From Oceanospirillaceae bacterium (GTDB taxonomy: Bacteria; Pseudomonadota; Gammaproteobacteria; Pseudomonadales; Oceanobacteraceae), in the NCBI GenBank assembly GCA_002706025.1, contig PAJK01000073.1, positions 50,973 through 107,193 on the forward strand: 56,221 nucleotides of DNA, written 5' to 3'. Positions within the stretch are counted from its first letter, which is position 1; each line of letters starts with the position of its first letter. This document shows positions 25,036 through 34,328 of this stretch, piece by piece. The notes under the pieces were generated by a model. The model was not told where the DNA came from. It saw only the letters and a program-made list of their open reading frames with translations, and made no database searches. The position numbers were made by a program, and so were the translations under genes.

Positions 25036-25458
25036 ATGGATGTAACGGCAAAAACCACAGACTCTGGCCGGCGAGGCATATTGGTATCGACAGGTCTTCT
25101 GCTGGGAGCGATGGCAGCGCAGCCGTTTTTGTTTATCTTTTCCAAAATACTGCCGGCATCATTCTGGAGCACCTTGCTGCCTCCCCCCTTTGCCGCTGGC
25201 TGGCTGATCAGCTTTATACTGTTAACACCTGCGGTATGGACAGCTATTCATCTTCAGCAGGCATTTAAAAATACGCTCTACACACTTTGCTGTACCCTGC
25301 TGCCAGGTGTGCCACTGGCCCTGACGATAATCTCAGCATCCACGTCCGTGAATAATCTGAGCTACCAATATATCTGGGCATTACTCATCCTAATGCCGCC
25401 CGCCATGCTGCAGCTGGTACTGTTTTCAGCGTATAAGTTTTTGCAAAAAAGAAGATAA
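25036..25458 (+). CDS. Small inner-membrane protein with four predicted TM helices, unknown function
   Basis: 140 residues from ATG at 25036, preceded by gagg 8 nt away. Four hydrophobic segments: ILVSTGLLLGAMAAQPFLFI, FAAGWLISFILLTPAVWTAI, TLYTLCCTLLPGVPLALTII and YIWALLILMPPAMLQLVLFS. It has a short positively charged C-terminus (FLQKRR) and no family motif I recognise. A monocistronic unit convergent with the uspA/TRAP operon. Confidence 0.6.
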   Translation: MDVTAKTTDSGRRGILVSTGLLLGAMAAQPFLFIFSKILPASFWSTLLPPPFAAGWLISFILLTPAVWTAIHLQQAFKNTLYTLCCTLLPGVPLALTIISASTSVNNLSYQYIWALLILMPPAMLQLVLFSAYKFLQKRR

Positions 25459-25524
25459 CTCTGATGAATCCAGCGCTGACTGAACACAGCCAGACTTAAG
25501 CGAATGCGGGTAGAAAGAAAAAAG

Positions 25525-25542
25525 CGGGGGCTGGAACCCCCG
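25525..25542 (-). terminator. Intrinsic terminator of the uspA/TRAP operon (minus strand)
   Basis: cggggg / cccccg, 6-bp GC stem with a 6-nt loop. On the minus strand it is followed by g-c and about seven T. A second small stem gccgg/ccggc (25547-25562) precedes it. Confidence 0.8.
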
Positions 25543-25647
25543 GAAAGCCGGCTTACACCGGCGAGGTTGCTAATCAGGCAGTTCTGATCAGGAGCTTACT
25601 CAGTAACTTGTTCAGGAAGTTCGTCATTCGATCAGTCAGAGGGTCGG

Positions 25648-26139
25648 TCATGAGGTCAAAGGAACGACCAATACCGGTCGCTTACTGTGTTCAATCACTT
25701 TGCCCGCAGTCGAACCAATCAATACTTTGCCCAGACTGTGATCATGACGGGTTCCCATCACGATCACACTGGCACGGATTTCATCCGCTACTTTAAGAAT
25801 TTCCCGCCAGGGCTCGCCCTCAGTGACTTTAGCATCCAGCTGCCCAGCCTGAAGCCGCTCGTCTTCGTCCAGCTCAGTGTCACAGAAAGCCTGCACACGC
25901 TTAAAAATCCCTTCGTGAACTTCCTGTACACAACTGTCGTGCATCGCCTGCAGGGATTTATCACGGGCCATCATTTCTTTAACAATCTTCTCAGCCTGCG
26001 CCCCTGCCGATTCAATCACATGCAGATAGGTGATATGCGATTCATAGTGTCCACATAAGCTGACCGCTGCGCGGAAGGCAGGGCGCGATCCTTCGCGCAG
26101 ATCGGATGCATAAAGAATACGTTTAACTCCGGGTAACAT
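25648..26139 (-). CDS. Universal stress protein (UspA family, ATP-binding type)
   Basis: 163 residues. The N-terminal strand GVKRILYASDLREGSRPAFRAA and the nucleotide-binding motif MGTRHDH...GKVLIGSTAGKVIEHSKRPVLVVP give the G-x2-G-x9-G(S/T) pattern of ATP-binding Usp proteins. Located 12 nt after the TRAP large permease gene with AGGAGG upstream, so it is the last cistron of the TRAP operon. This mirrors the Halomonas teaABC-teaD arrangement, where the Usp protein TeaD tunes TRAP transport, so a similar regulatory role is likely here. Confidence 0.9.
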   Translation of the reverse strand: MLPGVKRILYASDLREGSRPAFRAAVSLCGHYESHITYLHVIESAGAQAEKIVKEMMARDKSLQAMHDSCVQEVHEGIFKRVQAFCDTELDEDERLQAGQLDAKVTEGEPWREILKVADEIRASVIVMGTRHDHSLGKVLIGSTAGKVIEHSKRPVLVVPLTS

Positions 26140-26151
26140 AGACGCCTCCTG

Positions 26152-27480
26152 TCAGCGGTATAAAAGTTCTGGCAGCACCAGGGTGATCACCGGTACCAGA
26201 GTAATCAGTGCCAGACGGACAATATCTGCGCACCAGAACGGCGTGACGCCTTTAAAAATCGTCGCCGGATTAATATTCCGTATCACCGCATTCAGAACGA
26301 AGATATTCATCCCCACCGGCGGTGTAATCAGGCTGATTTCAGTAACCACAACCACCACGATACCGAACCACACCAGATCGAAACCCAAGCTTTCAACCAG
26401 TGGATAGAAAATAGGCACAGTCAGCAGCAGCATGGACAGACTTTCAAACACCATACCCAGCACAATATAAATACCGAGAATTACCAGGATGACACCCAGC
26501 GGACTGACATCCAGCGAAGTCACAAACGCCAGCAGATCGTCCGGCAGTCCGGCACGGTTAATAAAGTCAGAGAAGATCAGCGCACCGATCACTACACCAA
26601 ACAGCATGGCCGTGGTGCGCCCGGTATCACTTAAGGCAGCAAACAGCAGACCCGGTGACAGAGTGCGGCGGAACAGCGCAATCAATAATGCACCACCGGC
26701 ACCGATACCCGCAGCTTCGGTTGGGGTAAAAATACCGAGATAAATACCGCCCATCACCAGCGTGAACAGCGCGACAACACCCCAGACGCCTTTCATCGCC
26801 ATAAAGCGTTCTTTCCACGGCAGTTTCTCACCGGCCGGACCTGCTTCCGGGTTACGCCATACCACGTATTTCACCGCGCCCAGATACATAAGCACACCGA
26901 GCAGGCCCGGAATAAAACCGGCAGCAAAAAGTTCACGGATACTGGTTTCTGTCAGCAGGCCGTAAATAACCAGAATCACACTCGGTGGAATCAGAATTCC
27001 CAGAGTACCGCCGGCAGCAATGGAGGCTGTCGCCAGCGAATCGGCATAGCCGTATTTACGCATTGGCGGCATAGCTACCTTGGCCATGGTCGCTGATGTT
27101 GCCAACGATGAGCCACAGATCGCCGAGAAGCCACCACAGGCAACGACGGTTGCCATCGACAGACCACCCTTGTGATGCCCTAAAAACGCGTTGGACGCAC
27201 GATACAGTGCCTGAGACAGGCCTGAGTTAGTTACCAGATTGCCCATCAAAATAAACAGTGGAATTACCGACAGTCCATATTCCTGCACCGTATCGATAAC
27301 ACGGTTGGAAGCCATGGAAAGAACACCGCTCCAGCGGAAATCCATAAAATTATCGAAGCCCAGGCCCTGCAGATAAGCAAAGCCAAAAAAGCCGGTAAAA
27401 CCCATGGCGAACGCAATGGGAATACGCACTACAATGATCAGAATCAGAAGTATGGCAAAGCCAATCAATGCAACAGTCAT
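26152..27480 (-). CDS. TRAP transporter large permease subunit (DctM-like)
   Basis: 442 residues, about 12 hydrophobic helices. Typical family segments: VIPLFILMGNLVTNSGLSQALYRASNAFLG (N-terminal third), ATVVACGGFSAICGSSLATSATMAKVAMP and GGTLGILIPPSVILVIYGLLTE. Near the C-terminus are EISLITPPVGMNIFVLNAVI and the ending PVITLVLPELL. Carries the ion-coupled transport path; works with the DctQ-like and DctP-like proteins encoded upstream. Start ATG at 27480; 37 nt after dctQ. Substrate discussed under the binding protein. Confidence 0.95.
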   Translation of the reverse strand: MTVALIGFAILLILIIVVRIPIAFAMGFTGFFGFAYLQGLGFDNFMDFRWSGVLSMASNRVIDTVQEYGLSVIPLFILMGNLVTNSGLSQALYRASNAFLGHHKGGLSMATVVACGGFSAICGSSLATSATMAKVAMPPMRKYGYADSLATASIAAGGTLGILIPPSVILVIYGLLTETSIRELFAAGFIPGLLGVLMYLGAVKYVVWRNPEAGPAGEKLPWKERFMAMKGVWGVVALFTLVMGGIYLGIFTPTEAAGIGAGGALLIALFRRTLSPGLLFAALSDTGRTTAMLFGVVIGALIFSDFINRAGLPDDLLAFVTSLDVSPLGVILVILGIYIVLGMVFESLSMLLLTVPIFYPLVESLGFDLVWFGIVVVVVTEISLITPPVGMNIFVLNAVIRNINPATIFKGVTPFWCADIVRLALITLVPVITLVLPELLYR

Positions 27481-27517
27481 AACGCAACCTAAATCTCAGC
27501 AGTTGGTTTTAAGGTGA

Positions 27518-28027
27518 TTATTTTTCTTTAATCACACGGTACAGGCCATAACTGATCATCATGGCAGCGCAGACGTAACTCATCACTGAGATGTACTGCA
27601 CGATATAGCCCGTAGGAATTTCCAGGTATTCAGTCACTACGTCCCTGCGCAACGAACGCTCTGCCAGATACCACATGCGGCTGGCCAATGCGTAAAAAGC
27701 ACCGGCAACCAGAATGACGGATAACAGACCCAGCGCTTTTACCAGCCAGTAATTCATATAGCGGTCGAGCAGATCCACCACCACATGGCCGCCACGCCAG
27801 GTGATAACCGGCATTTCTGCGAAAATAATGACGGCCAGAGCAATCTCCGTCATTTCTGTACTGCCGTTGATGGCATTGCCGAGAAAATACCGGCCAATGA
27901 CATCAACACAGGTGAGCAATACCAATGCAAACAGAACACAACCTGCAATACATTCGAGAAAAAAGGCCAGCCATTTGACTGGCCCTTTTTCCTCATAGTG
28001 TTCTGATACCCAATCAGACACAGACAT
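27518..28027 (-). CDS. TRAP transporter small permease subunit (DctQ-like)
   Basis: 169 residues with four transmembrane helices: WLAFFLECIAGCVLFALVLL, TEIALAVIIFAEMPVITWRG, LVKALGLLSVILVAGAFYAL and GYIVQYISVMSYVCAAMMIS. The conserved DVIGRYFLGNAINGSTEMTE segment is characteristic. It helps assemble and stabilise the DctM subunit. It begins 2 nt after the binding-protein stop codon, so the two are coupled. Confidence 0.93.
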   Translation of the reverse strand: MSVSDWVSEHYEEKGPVKWLAFFLECIAGCVLFALVLLTCVDVIGRYFLGNAINGSTEMTEIALAVIIFAEMPVITWRGGHVVVDLLDRYMNYWLVKALGLLSVILVAGAFYALASRMWYLAERSLRRDVVTEYLEIPTGYIVQYISVMSYVCAAMMISYGLYRVIKEK

Positions 28028-28029
28028 AA

Positions 28030-29079
28030 TTATTCTTCCGCAGCAACGCTTTGAGCAGGTTTATAGGTGTGCGCAATATCACGCAGTTCTTTCATCACCG
28101 CCGGACCGTCAACTTCGCGGTCAGCGACAGACTCAACCCAGATCTGATCCATACCGGAAATCATCTTGTTGAATTCAACCGCCAGTGGTGAATCGGCGCT
28201 CAGCTCGTTGATTTCAACACCGGCTTTACGGGCTTCTTCGTAGCCTTCCATATCACCCTCTTCCCAGGCACGACCAGCCATGGCAGACAGCTTTTCACCG
28301 GATACAGCCAGGATGGCTTCACGATCACGATCGTCCAGATCTTCCATAAATTCAGGGTTAATAAACATGGAGAAGCTACCCATATACATACCGGCAGGGA
28401 ATACAGTGATGTATTTGGTCACTTCATTCAGACGCAGACTTTTCTGTTGAGCCATTGGCATAAAGATGCCGTCAATAACACCCTGCTGCAGCATTTCGTA
28501 GGCTTTTGTGGCTGGCGCACCGACCGGCGTCAGTTTCATACGCTCGGCCAGTTCAGTCTGAACACCACCGCCTACACGGATTTTTTTACCTTCAATATCG
28601 GCCAGGGTTTTTATCGGAAAGTTTGACTGAATAGTACCCGGACCGTGGGAGAACATTGCCAGCACCTGCAGGCCTTCAAATTCGCCAGCCTGACGCAGGT
28701 GTTCATCGTACACACGCCAGAGCGCCACAGAAGCCGCTTCAGCGCCAACCCCCAGACCAGGCTCTTCTACGATCTGTGGTAATTTAAAACGGCCCGGTAC
28801 ATAGCCATGAAAGCTGAAGGAAGCATCAACAACACCATCTTCCACTAACTGGAACATGGTTTTCGGATGGCCAAGGCCATACTCGAGTTTTACTTTAACG
28901 CGCCCTTCCGTCGCTTCTTCAACCCATTTAGCCCAGGTCGGCCACACCACTTCGTTCTGCTTATCCGTCGGTGGCAACCAGGTACCCACACGCAGAACCG
29001 TTTCAGCGGCGGCATTAAATGAAGCAAACAGAGTAGTGGCCAGCAGGCCGGCAGAGGCAATTTTTTTAAGCGTATTCAT
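28030..29079 (-). CDS. TRAP transporter periplasmic binding protein (DctP-like), possibly aromatic acid
   Basis: 349 residues from ATG at 29079 (AAGGTG 6 nt upstream; an in-frame GTG at 29088 is less likely). Signal peptide MNTLKKIASAGLLATTLFAS...AAA. DctP-family landmarks: LRVGTWLPPTDKQNEVVWPTW, FHGYVPGRFKLPQIVEEPGL, LADIEGKKIRVGG and the ligand-contact region GAPATKAYEMLQQGVIDGIF. It binds a carboxylate through a conserved Arg. First gene of the operon dctP-dctQ-dctM-uspA and directly downstream of paaZ in the same direction; no other uptake system lies in the paa cluster, so phenylacetate or a precursor is the inferred ligand. Confidence 0.9.
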   Translation of the reverse strand: MNTLKKIASAGLLATTLFASFNAAAETVLRVGTWLPPTDKQNEVVWPTWAKWVEEATEGRVKVKLEYGLGHPKTMFQLVEDGVVDASFSFHGYVPGRFKLPQIVEEPGLGVGAEAASVALWRVYDEHLRQAGEFEGLQVLAMFSHGPGTIQSNFPIKTLADIEGKKIRVGGGVQTELAERMKLTPVGAPATKAYEMLQQGVIDGIFMPMAQQKSLRLNEVTKYITVFPAGMYMGSFSMFINPEFMEDLDDRDREAILAVSGEKLSAMAGRAWEEGDMEGYEEARKAGVEINELSADSPLAVEFNKMISGMDQIWVESVADREVDGPAVMKELRDIAHTYKPAQSVAAEE

Positions 29080-29331
29080 AATTAGCACCTTGCTGTTTAA
29101 TTATTGTTTTATTCGGGGTGATCCACACGACTGTACAGATTCACCCATTTCACACCTGACTGATCAGGCAATGAACCGGTAAGAAGGCCGACGCTCAGTT
29201 GATAAGGCTTCTGGCCCCTGATACGTCAGCTTTCTCTGATTGCTCTGAAGACAGAGACAATCGTTGTTATTGTTATCTATCCGAAAACCTTCAAAGGATA
29301 TGAAAAAAGCTTTTCACACCCCCCTGTTGTT
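29080..29331 (-). promoter_or_regulatory. paaZ-dctP intergenic region with probable TRAP operon promoter
   Basis: 252 bp. It holds an inverted repeat gggtga (29114-29119) / tcaccc (29139-29144) and a smaller cctga/tcagg stem (29153-29166). Near the paaZ end an AT-rich hairpin gaaaaaagcttttc (29302-29315) could be a weak terminator on the minus strand. Suggests the TRAP operon has its own promoter in addition to read-through from paa. Confidence 0.4.
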
Positions 29332-31380
29332 TCAGTCTTTCTTTTTAACCAATGTCAGGATGTCATAGCTGGCGACTAACTCACCCTCCTGATTAGTCAC
29401 CTGAACATCCCAGGCGACAACGCCCTGTGGTTCACCTTTAGGGCTTTCTTTGCCCTGATCAATTTTGCGCTTACAGGTCAGGCGTGCCTGAATGGTGTCG
29501 CCGATACCCACCGGGGTAATAAAGCGCAGGTTATCCAGACCATAATTCGCCAGAACCGGACCAACACCCGGAGATACAAACAGCCCCGCAGCGGCAGAGA
29601 GCACGAAATAGCCATGAGCAATACGCTTCTCGAACTGAGAATCGCGGGCTGCCAGCTCATCAAAATGCATGTAGAAATGATCACCGGACAGGCAACCGAA
29701 ATTGACGATATCCGCTTCGGTTACGGTACGGCGGTGAGTCAGCAGCGACTCGCCGATCTGTACTTCTTCAAAGTGACGACGGAATGGATGCACATCGGTT
29801 TCAATGGTGTCGGCTCCACGCACATATTCACGGCTTACGGCCGTCAGCATGGTCGGTGATCCCTGGATCGCTGCGCGCTGCAGATAATGTTTCACTGCGC
29901 GGATACCACCCAGCTCTTCACCGCCACCGGCGCGACCAGGACCACCGTGTTTCAGCATTGGCAGCGGTGAACCATGACCAGTGGATTCTTTTGACGATTT
30001 TTCATCAAGGATATGTACACGACCGTGATAAGAGGCCATCACAGGTACCATGTCGGCAGCAATAGCCGGATCACGGGTCACCAATGAAGAAACAAGAGAA
30101 CCTTTACCACGGGCCGCCAGTGCCAGCGCATGATCAGTATCACGGTATGGCATCAGCGTGCTGACCGGACCAAAGGCTTCGATATCGTGGGCACCGCAGT
30201 CGCCATCCGGTGTGTTATTAAGCAGCAGTGTCGGCTCGAAGAATGCACCGTTTTCTGTGCCTTCACCCTGAGTAGCGAAATCACGGCTGTTACCGCAAAC
30301 CACTTCACTGGTTGCCATCAGTGCTTCCAGCTGATGACGCACATCTTTCTGCTGATCGTGGGATGCCAGTGCGCCCATACGAACACCTTCAAGGCGTGGA
30401 TCACCCACAGTCACTTTTGCCAGTCGTGCAGCAATTCTTTCAGCCACTGCATCAATGCGGTTTTCCGGCACCAGTACACGACGGATCGCGGTACATTTCT
30501 GCCCGGCTTTCACCGTCATTTCTGACACAACTTCCTTAACAAACAGATCGAATTCAACATCATCCGGCGTAACATCCGGCGCCAGAATCGCACAGTTTAG
30601 AGAGTCGGCCTCAGCATTGAATGGAACAGAATTTTTAATCAGATTTTCATTGGTACGCAGCATGGCGGCGGTGCTGGCAGAACCGGTAAAGGTAACCATA
30701 TCCTGACCATCTACCCGATCCAGCAGATCACCGGTACGGCCGATCACCAGCTGCAGACTGCCCTGCGGTAACAGGCCGGATTGGTGCATCAGCCGCACGG
30801 CAGCTTCGGTCAGATAACTGGTCGCCGACGCCGGTTTAACAATGCACGGCATACCCGCAAGGAAGTTCGGCGCAAACTTTTCCAGCATGCCCCAGACCGG
30901 GAAGTTGAAGGCATTAATATGCACAGCAACACCACGGCGCGGCACCAGAATATGTGAGCCACAGAACTGACCTTCACGGCCCAGTGGCATGGCATCGCCT
31001 TCATGAATTAAGTTGCCGGATGGTAGTTCGCGTCGCCCCAGGCTGGCATAAGCGAACAGGGTGCCGGCACCACCCTCAATATCCACCCAGCTGTCGATGC
31101 GTGTCGCACCGCTGAGGGCAGATATTTCATAAAGACTTTCCTTATGATCCATCAGGTATTTACCCAGCGCACGCAGGCAGGAGGCGCGGGTCTGGAAATC
31201 CATTTCCAGCAGGGATTTCTGACCTGTGGTACGGGCGTAATCCAGCGACTCAGCGAAATCAATCTGTTCCGCATGCGTGTGATAAATCACTTCACCATTG
31301 ACCGCGCTGGTCAGTGACTGTGCTGCTTCCTGGCCGAGCCATTGGCCGGCAATAAAACTCTGTAATGTCGGGGCTGACAT
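29332..31380 (-). CDS. paaZ: Bifunctional oxepin-CoA hydrolase / 3-oxo-5,6-dehydrosuberyl-CoA semialdehyde dehydrogenase
   Basis: 682 residues, two domains as in E. coli PaaZ (681). The N-terminal aldehyde dehydrogenase (about 1-520) contains VTVGDPRLEGVRMGALAS, catalytic Cys in VKAGQKCTAIRRVLVPE and the FNAEADSLNCAIL segment. The C-terminal MaoC/R-hydratase domain (about 540-680) carries FGCLSGDHFYMHFDELAA, with the Asp/His catalytic dyad (GDHFYMH). It opens the oxepin ring and oxidises the resulting aldehyde, avoiding dead-end condensation products. Start ATG at 31380 with a purine-rich leader. 83 nt downstream of paaE, same strand. Confidence 0.97.
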   Translation of the reverse strand: MSAPTLQSFIAGQWLGQEAAQSLTSAVNGEVIYHTHAEQIDFAESLDYARTTGQKSLLEMDFQTRASCLRALGKYLMDHKESLYEISALSGATRIDSWVDIEGGAGTLFAYASLGRRELPSGNLIHEGDAMPLGREGQFCGSHILVPRRGVAVHINAFNFPVWGMLEKFAPNFLAGMPCIVKPASATSYLTEAAVRLMHQSGLLPQGSLQLVIGRTGDLLDRVDGQDMVTFTGSASTAAMLRTNENLIKNSVPFNAEADSLNCAILAPDVTPDDVEFDLFVKEVVSEMTVKAGQKCTAIRRVLVPENRIDAVAERIAARLAKVTVGDPRLEGVRMGALASHDQQKDVRHQLEALMATSEVVCGNSRDFATQGEGTENGAFFEPTLLLNNTPDGDCGAHDIEAFGPVSTLMPYRDTDHALALAARGKGSLVSSLVTRDPAIAADMVPVMASYHGRVHILDEKSSKESTGHGSPLPMLKHGGPGRAGGGEELGGIRAVKHYLQRAAIQGSPTMLTAVSREYVRGADTIETDVHPFRRHFEEVQIGESLLTHRRTVTEADIVNFGCLSGDHFYMHFDELAARDSQFEKRIAHGYFVLSAAAGLFVSPGVGPVLANYGLDNLRFITPVGIGDTIQARLTCKRKIDQGKESPKGEPQGVVAWDVQVTNQEGELVASYDILTLVKKKD

Positions 31381-31463
31381 AATTGCCTCCGCTTTTTCTG
31401 CGTTGAATAAATTCTTGTTTTTTATCGTGCTACTTTTTACTTTCTTTACCGCTCAGCAGCCGG

Positions 31464-32552
31464 TCAGATTTCATCGAAATCCAGCACCACTTTGTCCGAT
31501 ACCGGATACGACTGACAGGACAGCACATAACCGGCTTCCACTTCGTAATCTTCCAGCCCGAGGCTGACATCCATATCGACTTCGCCTTCAATCACTTTGC
31601 ATTTACAGGTAGAGCAGACACCAGCTTTACAGGAGAACGGCAGATCGGCACCGTTTTCGTTACCGGCTTCCAGCAGGCTCTGAGTGTTCTGTTTCAGCTC
31701 AAAACTCATGGCATGACCGTCACGGATCACAGTAACGTCGGTCATATCAGTATGCTGTTGAGCAGCCTGAGCCCGCTGTTCGCGCTTGCGCTCTTTTTCC
31801 TGCGCGCTGCCAGCAGCTTCAAATAATTCAAAGTGAATCTTCTCAGCCGGTGTTCCGCTTTCTTTCAGCATGTCGCGCACCGTTTCAGTCATGGCCTGCG
31901 GACCGCAGATAAATGCACCGTCCAGGCTTTTCACATCAATCCAGCGGGCAAACAACGAGCGGCATTTATCGGCATCGATATGGCCGTTATAAAGATCAAT
32001 ATCCTGCTGCTCACGACTGAAGACAAAAATCAGGTTAAAGCGACCAAGATAGTCATTTTTTAAATCTTCCAGCTGTTCACGGAACATGGTGGACGACGTT
32101 GCGCGGTTGCCGTACAGCAGAGTAATTTCGCTGTCAGGTTCGGTTTCCAGGGTGGTTCGGGCGATCGACAGGATCGGGGTGATGCCACTGCCGGCAGCCA
32201 CCAGCAGATAATGGCCTTTACGTGCCGGATCCAGTTCTGCATAAAAAGAGCCCATAGGAGGCATCACTTCAAGGGCGTCCCCCACCGACAGTGCATCATT
32301 GGCAAAGGAAGAAAAAACACCGCCCGGCACTTTTTTAATGGCTACGCGGATTTCGCCGTCGTTAACACCACTGCAGATGGAATAAGAACGGCGCACTTCT
32401 TCACCGTTAATGGCTGTTTTCAGTGTCAGGTACTGGCCCTGTTTAAAACGGAAATCACCGGCCAGTTCCGCGGGAATATCGAATACCAGGGATACTGAAT
32501 CACGGGTTTCTCTGCGTTTATCCGCAACCGTCAGGGAATGAAATGTTGTCAT
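31464..32552 (-). CDS. paaE: Phenylacetyl-CoA epoxidase reductase subunit
   Basis: 362 residues from the second of two tandem ATG codons (32552; AGGAG 6 nt upstream). FAD-binding domain (RRSYSICSG), NAD-binding domain (LVAAGSGITPILSIARTTLE, GAFICGPQAM) and a C-terminal plant-type 2Fe-2S ferredoxin with CKAGVCSTCKCKVIEG and a fourth Cys in VLSCQSYP. It passes electrons from NADPH to the PaaABC di-iron oxygenase. Length matches E. coli PaaE (356). Downstream of paaD in the epoxidase operon. Confidence 0.97.
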   Translation of the reverse strand: MTTFHSLTVADKRRETRDSVSLVFDIPAELAGDFRFKQGQYLTLKTAINGEEVRRSYSICSGVNDGEIRVAIKKVPGGVFSSFANDALSVGDALEVMPPMGSFYAELDPARKGHYLLVAAGSGITPILSIARTTLETEPDSEITLLYGNRATSSTMFREQLEDLKNDYLGRFNLIFVFSREQQDIDLYNGHIDADKCRSLFARWIDVKSLDGAFICGPQAMTETVRDMLKESGTPAEKIHFELFEAAGSAQEKERKREQRAQAAQQHTDMTDVTVIRDGHAMSFELKQNTQSLLEAGNENGADLPFSCKAGVCSTCKCKVIEGEVDMDVSLGLEDYEVEAGYVLSCQSYPVSDKVVLDFDEI

Positions 32553-32693
32553 CATTTTCTCCTTTAACCGCATCCTCAGTGGTGTATCTGAGTGCTGCTG
32601 GTTCAGCCTTCGTTCCGGGTTCTGTTTATCGCCAGAACCTGCGGCCACGAATGGCGTTGTTGTTATTTTCTGAGCTGCTTTTAACGGCAGCTG

Positions 32694-33236
32694 TCAGATG
32701 CACTTAAAGTAATCAAACGGCTCAAGACAATCGTTACAGCGGTACAGGGCTTTGCACGCTGTGGAACCGAATTCACTCAGCTGCTCTGTGTGCTCACTGC
32801 CACACTGTGGACAATGCACCTGCACGGGTTCACCCAACAGCGAACGCTTGCTGGCACTGGCCGCTGGCGGCGCAATACCGTAAGCCTTTAACTTTTCCCG
32901 GCCTTCTGCGGTAATCCAGTCAGTGGTCCAGGCCGGGTCGAGTTTCTGTGTCAGCTGTGGATTAACAAATCCCGCCTGCAGCAGAGCATCGCGTACCGCT
33001 TCTTCAATAAATTCCGTGGCCGGACAACCGGAATAGGTCGGTGTAATCAGCACCTGCAAATGCTCATCCTGCCAGAACACTTCGCGCACGATGCCGAGGT
33101 CGACCACACTCACCGCCGGCACTTCCGGGTCCGGTACGTCGTTCAGTACCTGCCAGGCAAAATCAATGTCCGCAGCACTGCCACTGATACGTAATTCAGC
33201 GGCGCTGTCGGTGGAAATCAGATCACCAGCTCGCAT
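32694..33236 (-). CDS. paaD: Phenylacetyl-CoA epoxidase maturation/accessory subunit PaaD
   Basis: 180 residues from ATG at 33236. The start overlaps the paaC end by 14 nt, and the open frame further upstream is read inside paaC. MIP18-like N-terminal domain: AWQVLNDVPDPEVPAVSVVD followed by LGIVREV and ITPTYSGCPATEFIEEAVRD. The C-terminal zinc/Fe-S ribbon contains VHCPQCGSEHTEQLSEFGST, then ACKALYRCNDC and EPFDYFKC. Required for Fe cluster assembly in the epoxidase in studied organisms rather than catalysis itself. Member of paaABCDE. Confidence 0.95.
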   Translation of the reverse strand: MRAGDLISTDSAAELRISGSAADIDFAWQVLNDVPDPEVPAVSVVDLGIVREVFWQDEHLQVLITPTYSGCPATEFIEEAVRDALLQAGFVNPQLTQKLDPAWTTDWITAEGREKLKAYGIAPPAASASKRSLLGEPVQVHCPQCGSEHTEQLSEFGSTACKALYRCNDCLEPFDYFKCI

Positions 33237-33984
33237 CCGGATACGCTCTCTGCAGGAACTGCATTTCTGCCAGCAAAATACCGAGGTGTTCGGTGTGTTT
33301 GCCTTCACGACCACTCAGATAAAAGCTGCGCGCATTGTCCGGCACGGTCAGCGTTGCCCGGGCAAATACATCAGCCACGGTCTGTGCCCATTGCTGCGCC
33401 AACTGATCGCCCTGCGGAATAATGCCGGTGGCCGTCAGCTGCTCAATAACCTCATCGCTTTCCTGCAGCTCAAACGTGAAACGCCACAGAGTGTCGACGG
33501 CGGCTTCCATACGCTGATGGCTTTCTTCGGTGCCGTCACCCAGACGCTCAATCCATTCGCTGGAACGGCGCAGGTGATAGGTCACTTCTTTTAATGATTT
33601 CGCTGCAATCGCCGCAATACGTTGATCAGCAGAAACGGTTAATGCTTCCAGCAGGTGGTATTGCCAGGCGTCGTATAAAAATTGTTTGGTCATAGTGACG
33701 GCGTAGTCACCGTTCGGCTGTTCCACTAACAGCAGATTACGGAATGCACGCTCGTCACGACGGAAACCCAGCATGTCGGCATCGCATCCGTCGTTAATTT
33801 TTTCTGCGGCGTAATCGAGCCAGTTGCGCGCCTGACCGACCAGATCCAGACCGACATTCATTAATGCCATCTCTTCTTCCAGTGCCGGCGCGTGGCCACA
33901 CCATTCGCATAAACGCTGTCCCTGAATCAGGGCACTGTCGCCCATGCGCAGCAGAAATTCGCTCAGTTCATCGTATTTCTTCAT
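33223..33984 (-). CDS. paaC: Phenylacetyl-CoA epoxidase structural subunit C
   Basis: 253 residues, ferritin-like helical fold. Family segments: EFLLRMGDSALIQGQRLCEWCGHAP, EEEMALMNVGLDLVGQARNW, RNLLLVEQPNGDYAVTMTKQFLYD and KEVTYHLRRSSEWIERLGDG. It pairs with PaaA as the non-catalytic partner that lacks a functional di-iron site. ATG at 33984, 10 nt after paaB; its last codons overlap paaD. Confidence 0.97.
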   Translation of the reverse strand: MKKYDELSEFLLRMGDSALIQGQRLCEWCGHAPALEEEMALMNVGLDLVGQARNWLDYAAEKINDGCDADMLGFRRDERAFRNLLLVEQPNGDYAVTMTKQFLYDAWQYHLLEALTVSADQRIAAIAAKSLKEVTYHLRRSSEWIERLGDGTEESHQRMEAAVDTLWRFTFELQESDEVIEQLTATGIIPQGDQLAQQWAQTVADVFARATLTVPDNARSFYLSGREGKHTEHLGILLAEMQFLQRAYPDASW

Positions 33985-33994
33985 TGCATCAGCC

Positions 33995-34276
33995 TCACAT
34001 ATGTCCTACTTCATCCGGCAGTTCGTAAAAACTGGCGTGGCGATAAACCTTGTCGTCCGACGGATCGAACAGTGGTTCTTTTTCGTCAGTGGCGGTGGCG
34101 GTAATCGCAGAAGAAGGCACCACCCAAATACTCACGCCTTCGTTACGGCGAGTATAAAGATCGCGGGCATTTTCAATGGCCATCTGATCATCAGCGGCGT
34201 GAACACTGCCAACGTGCTTGTGATTCAGGCCGTGTTTACTGCGAACAAAAACTTCAAAAAGGGTCCATTGCGACAT
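33995..34276 (-). CDS. paaB: Phenylacetyl-CoA epoxidase subunit B
   Basis: 93 residues, the usual size. SQWTLFEVFVRSKHGLNHKHVGS and HAADDQMAIENARDLYTRRN match the small PaaB subunit, which bridges the PaaAC heterodimers and aids assembly and electron transfer. ATG at 34276, 52 nt after the paaA stop and 10 nt before paaC. Confidence 0.97.
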   Translation of the reverse strand: MSQWTLFEVFVRSKHGLNHKHVGSVHAADDQMAIENARDLYTRRNEGVSIWVVPSSAITATATDEKEPLFDPSDDKVYRHASFYELPDEVGHM

Positions 34277-34328
34277 TATGTTTTCTCCCCGGCCTATCTT
34301 TTGTTATGGCCGTTTTACGTATTGGCTA

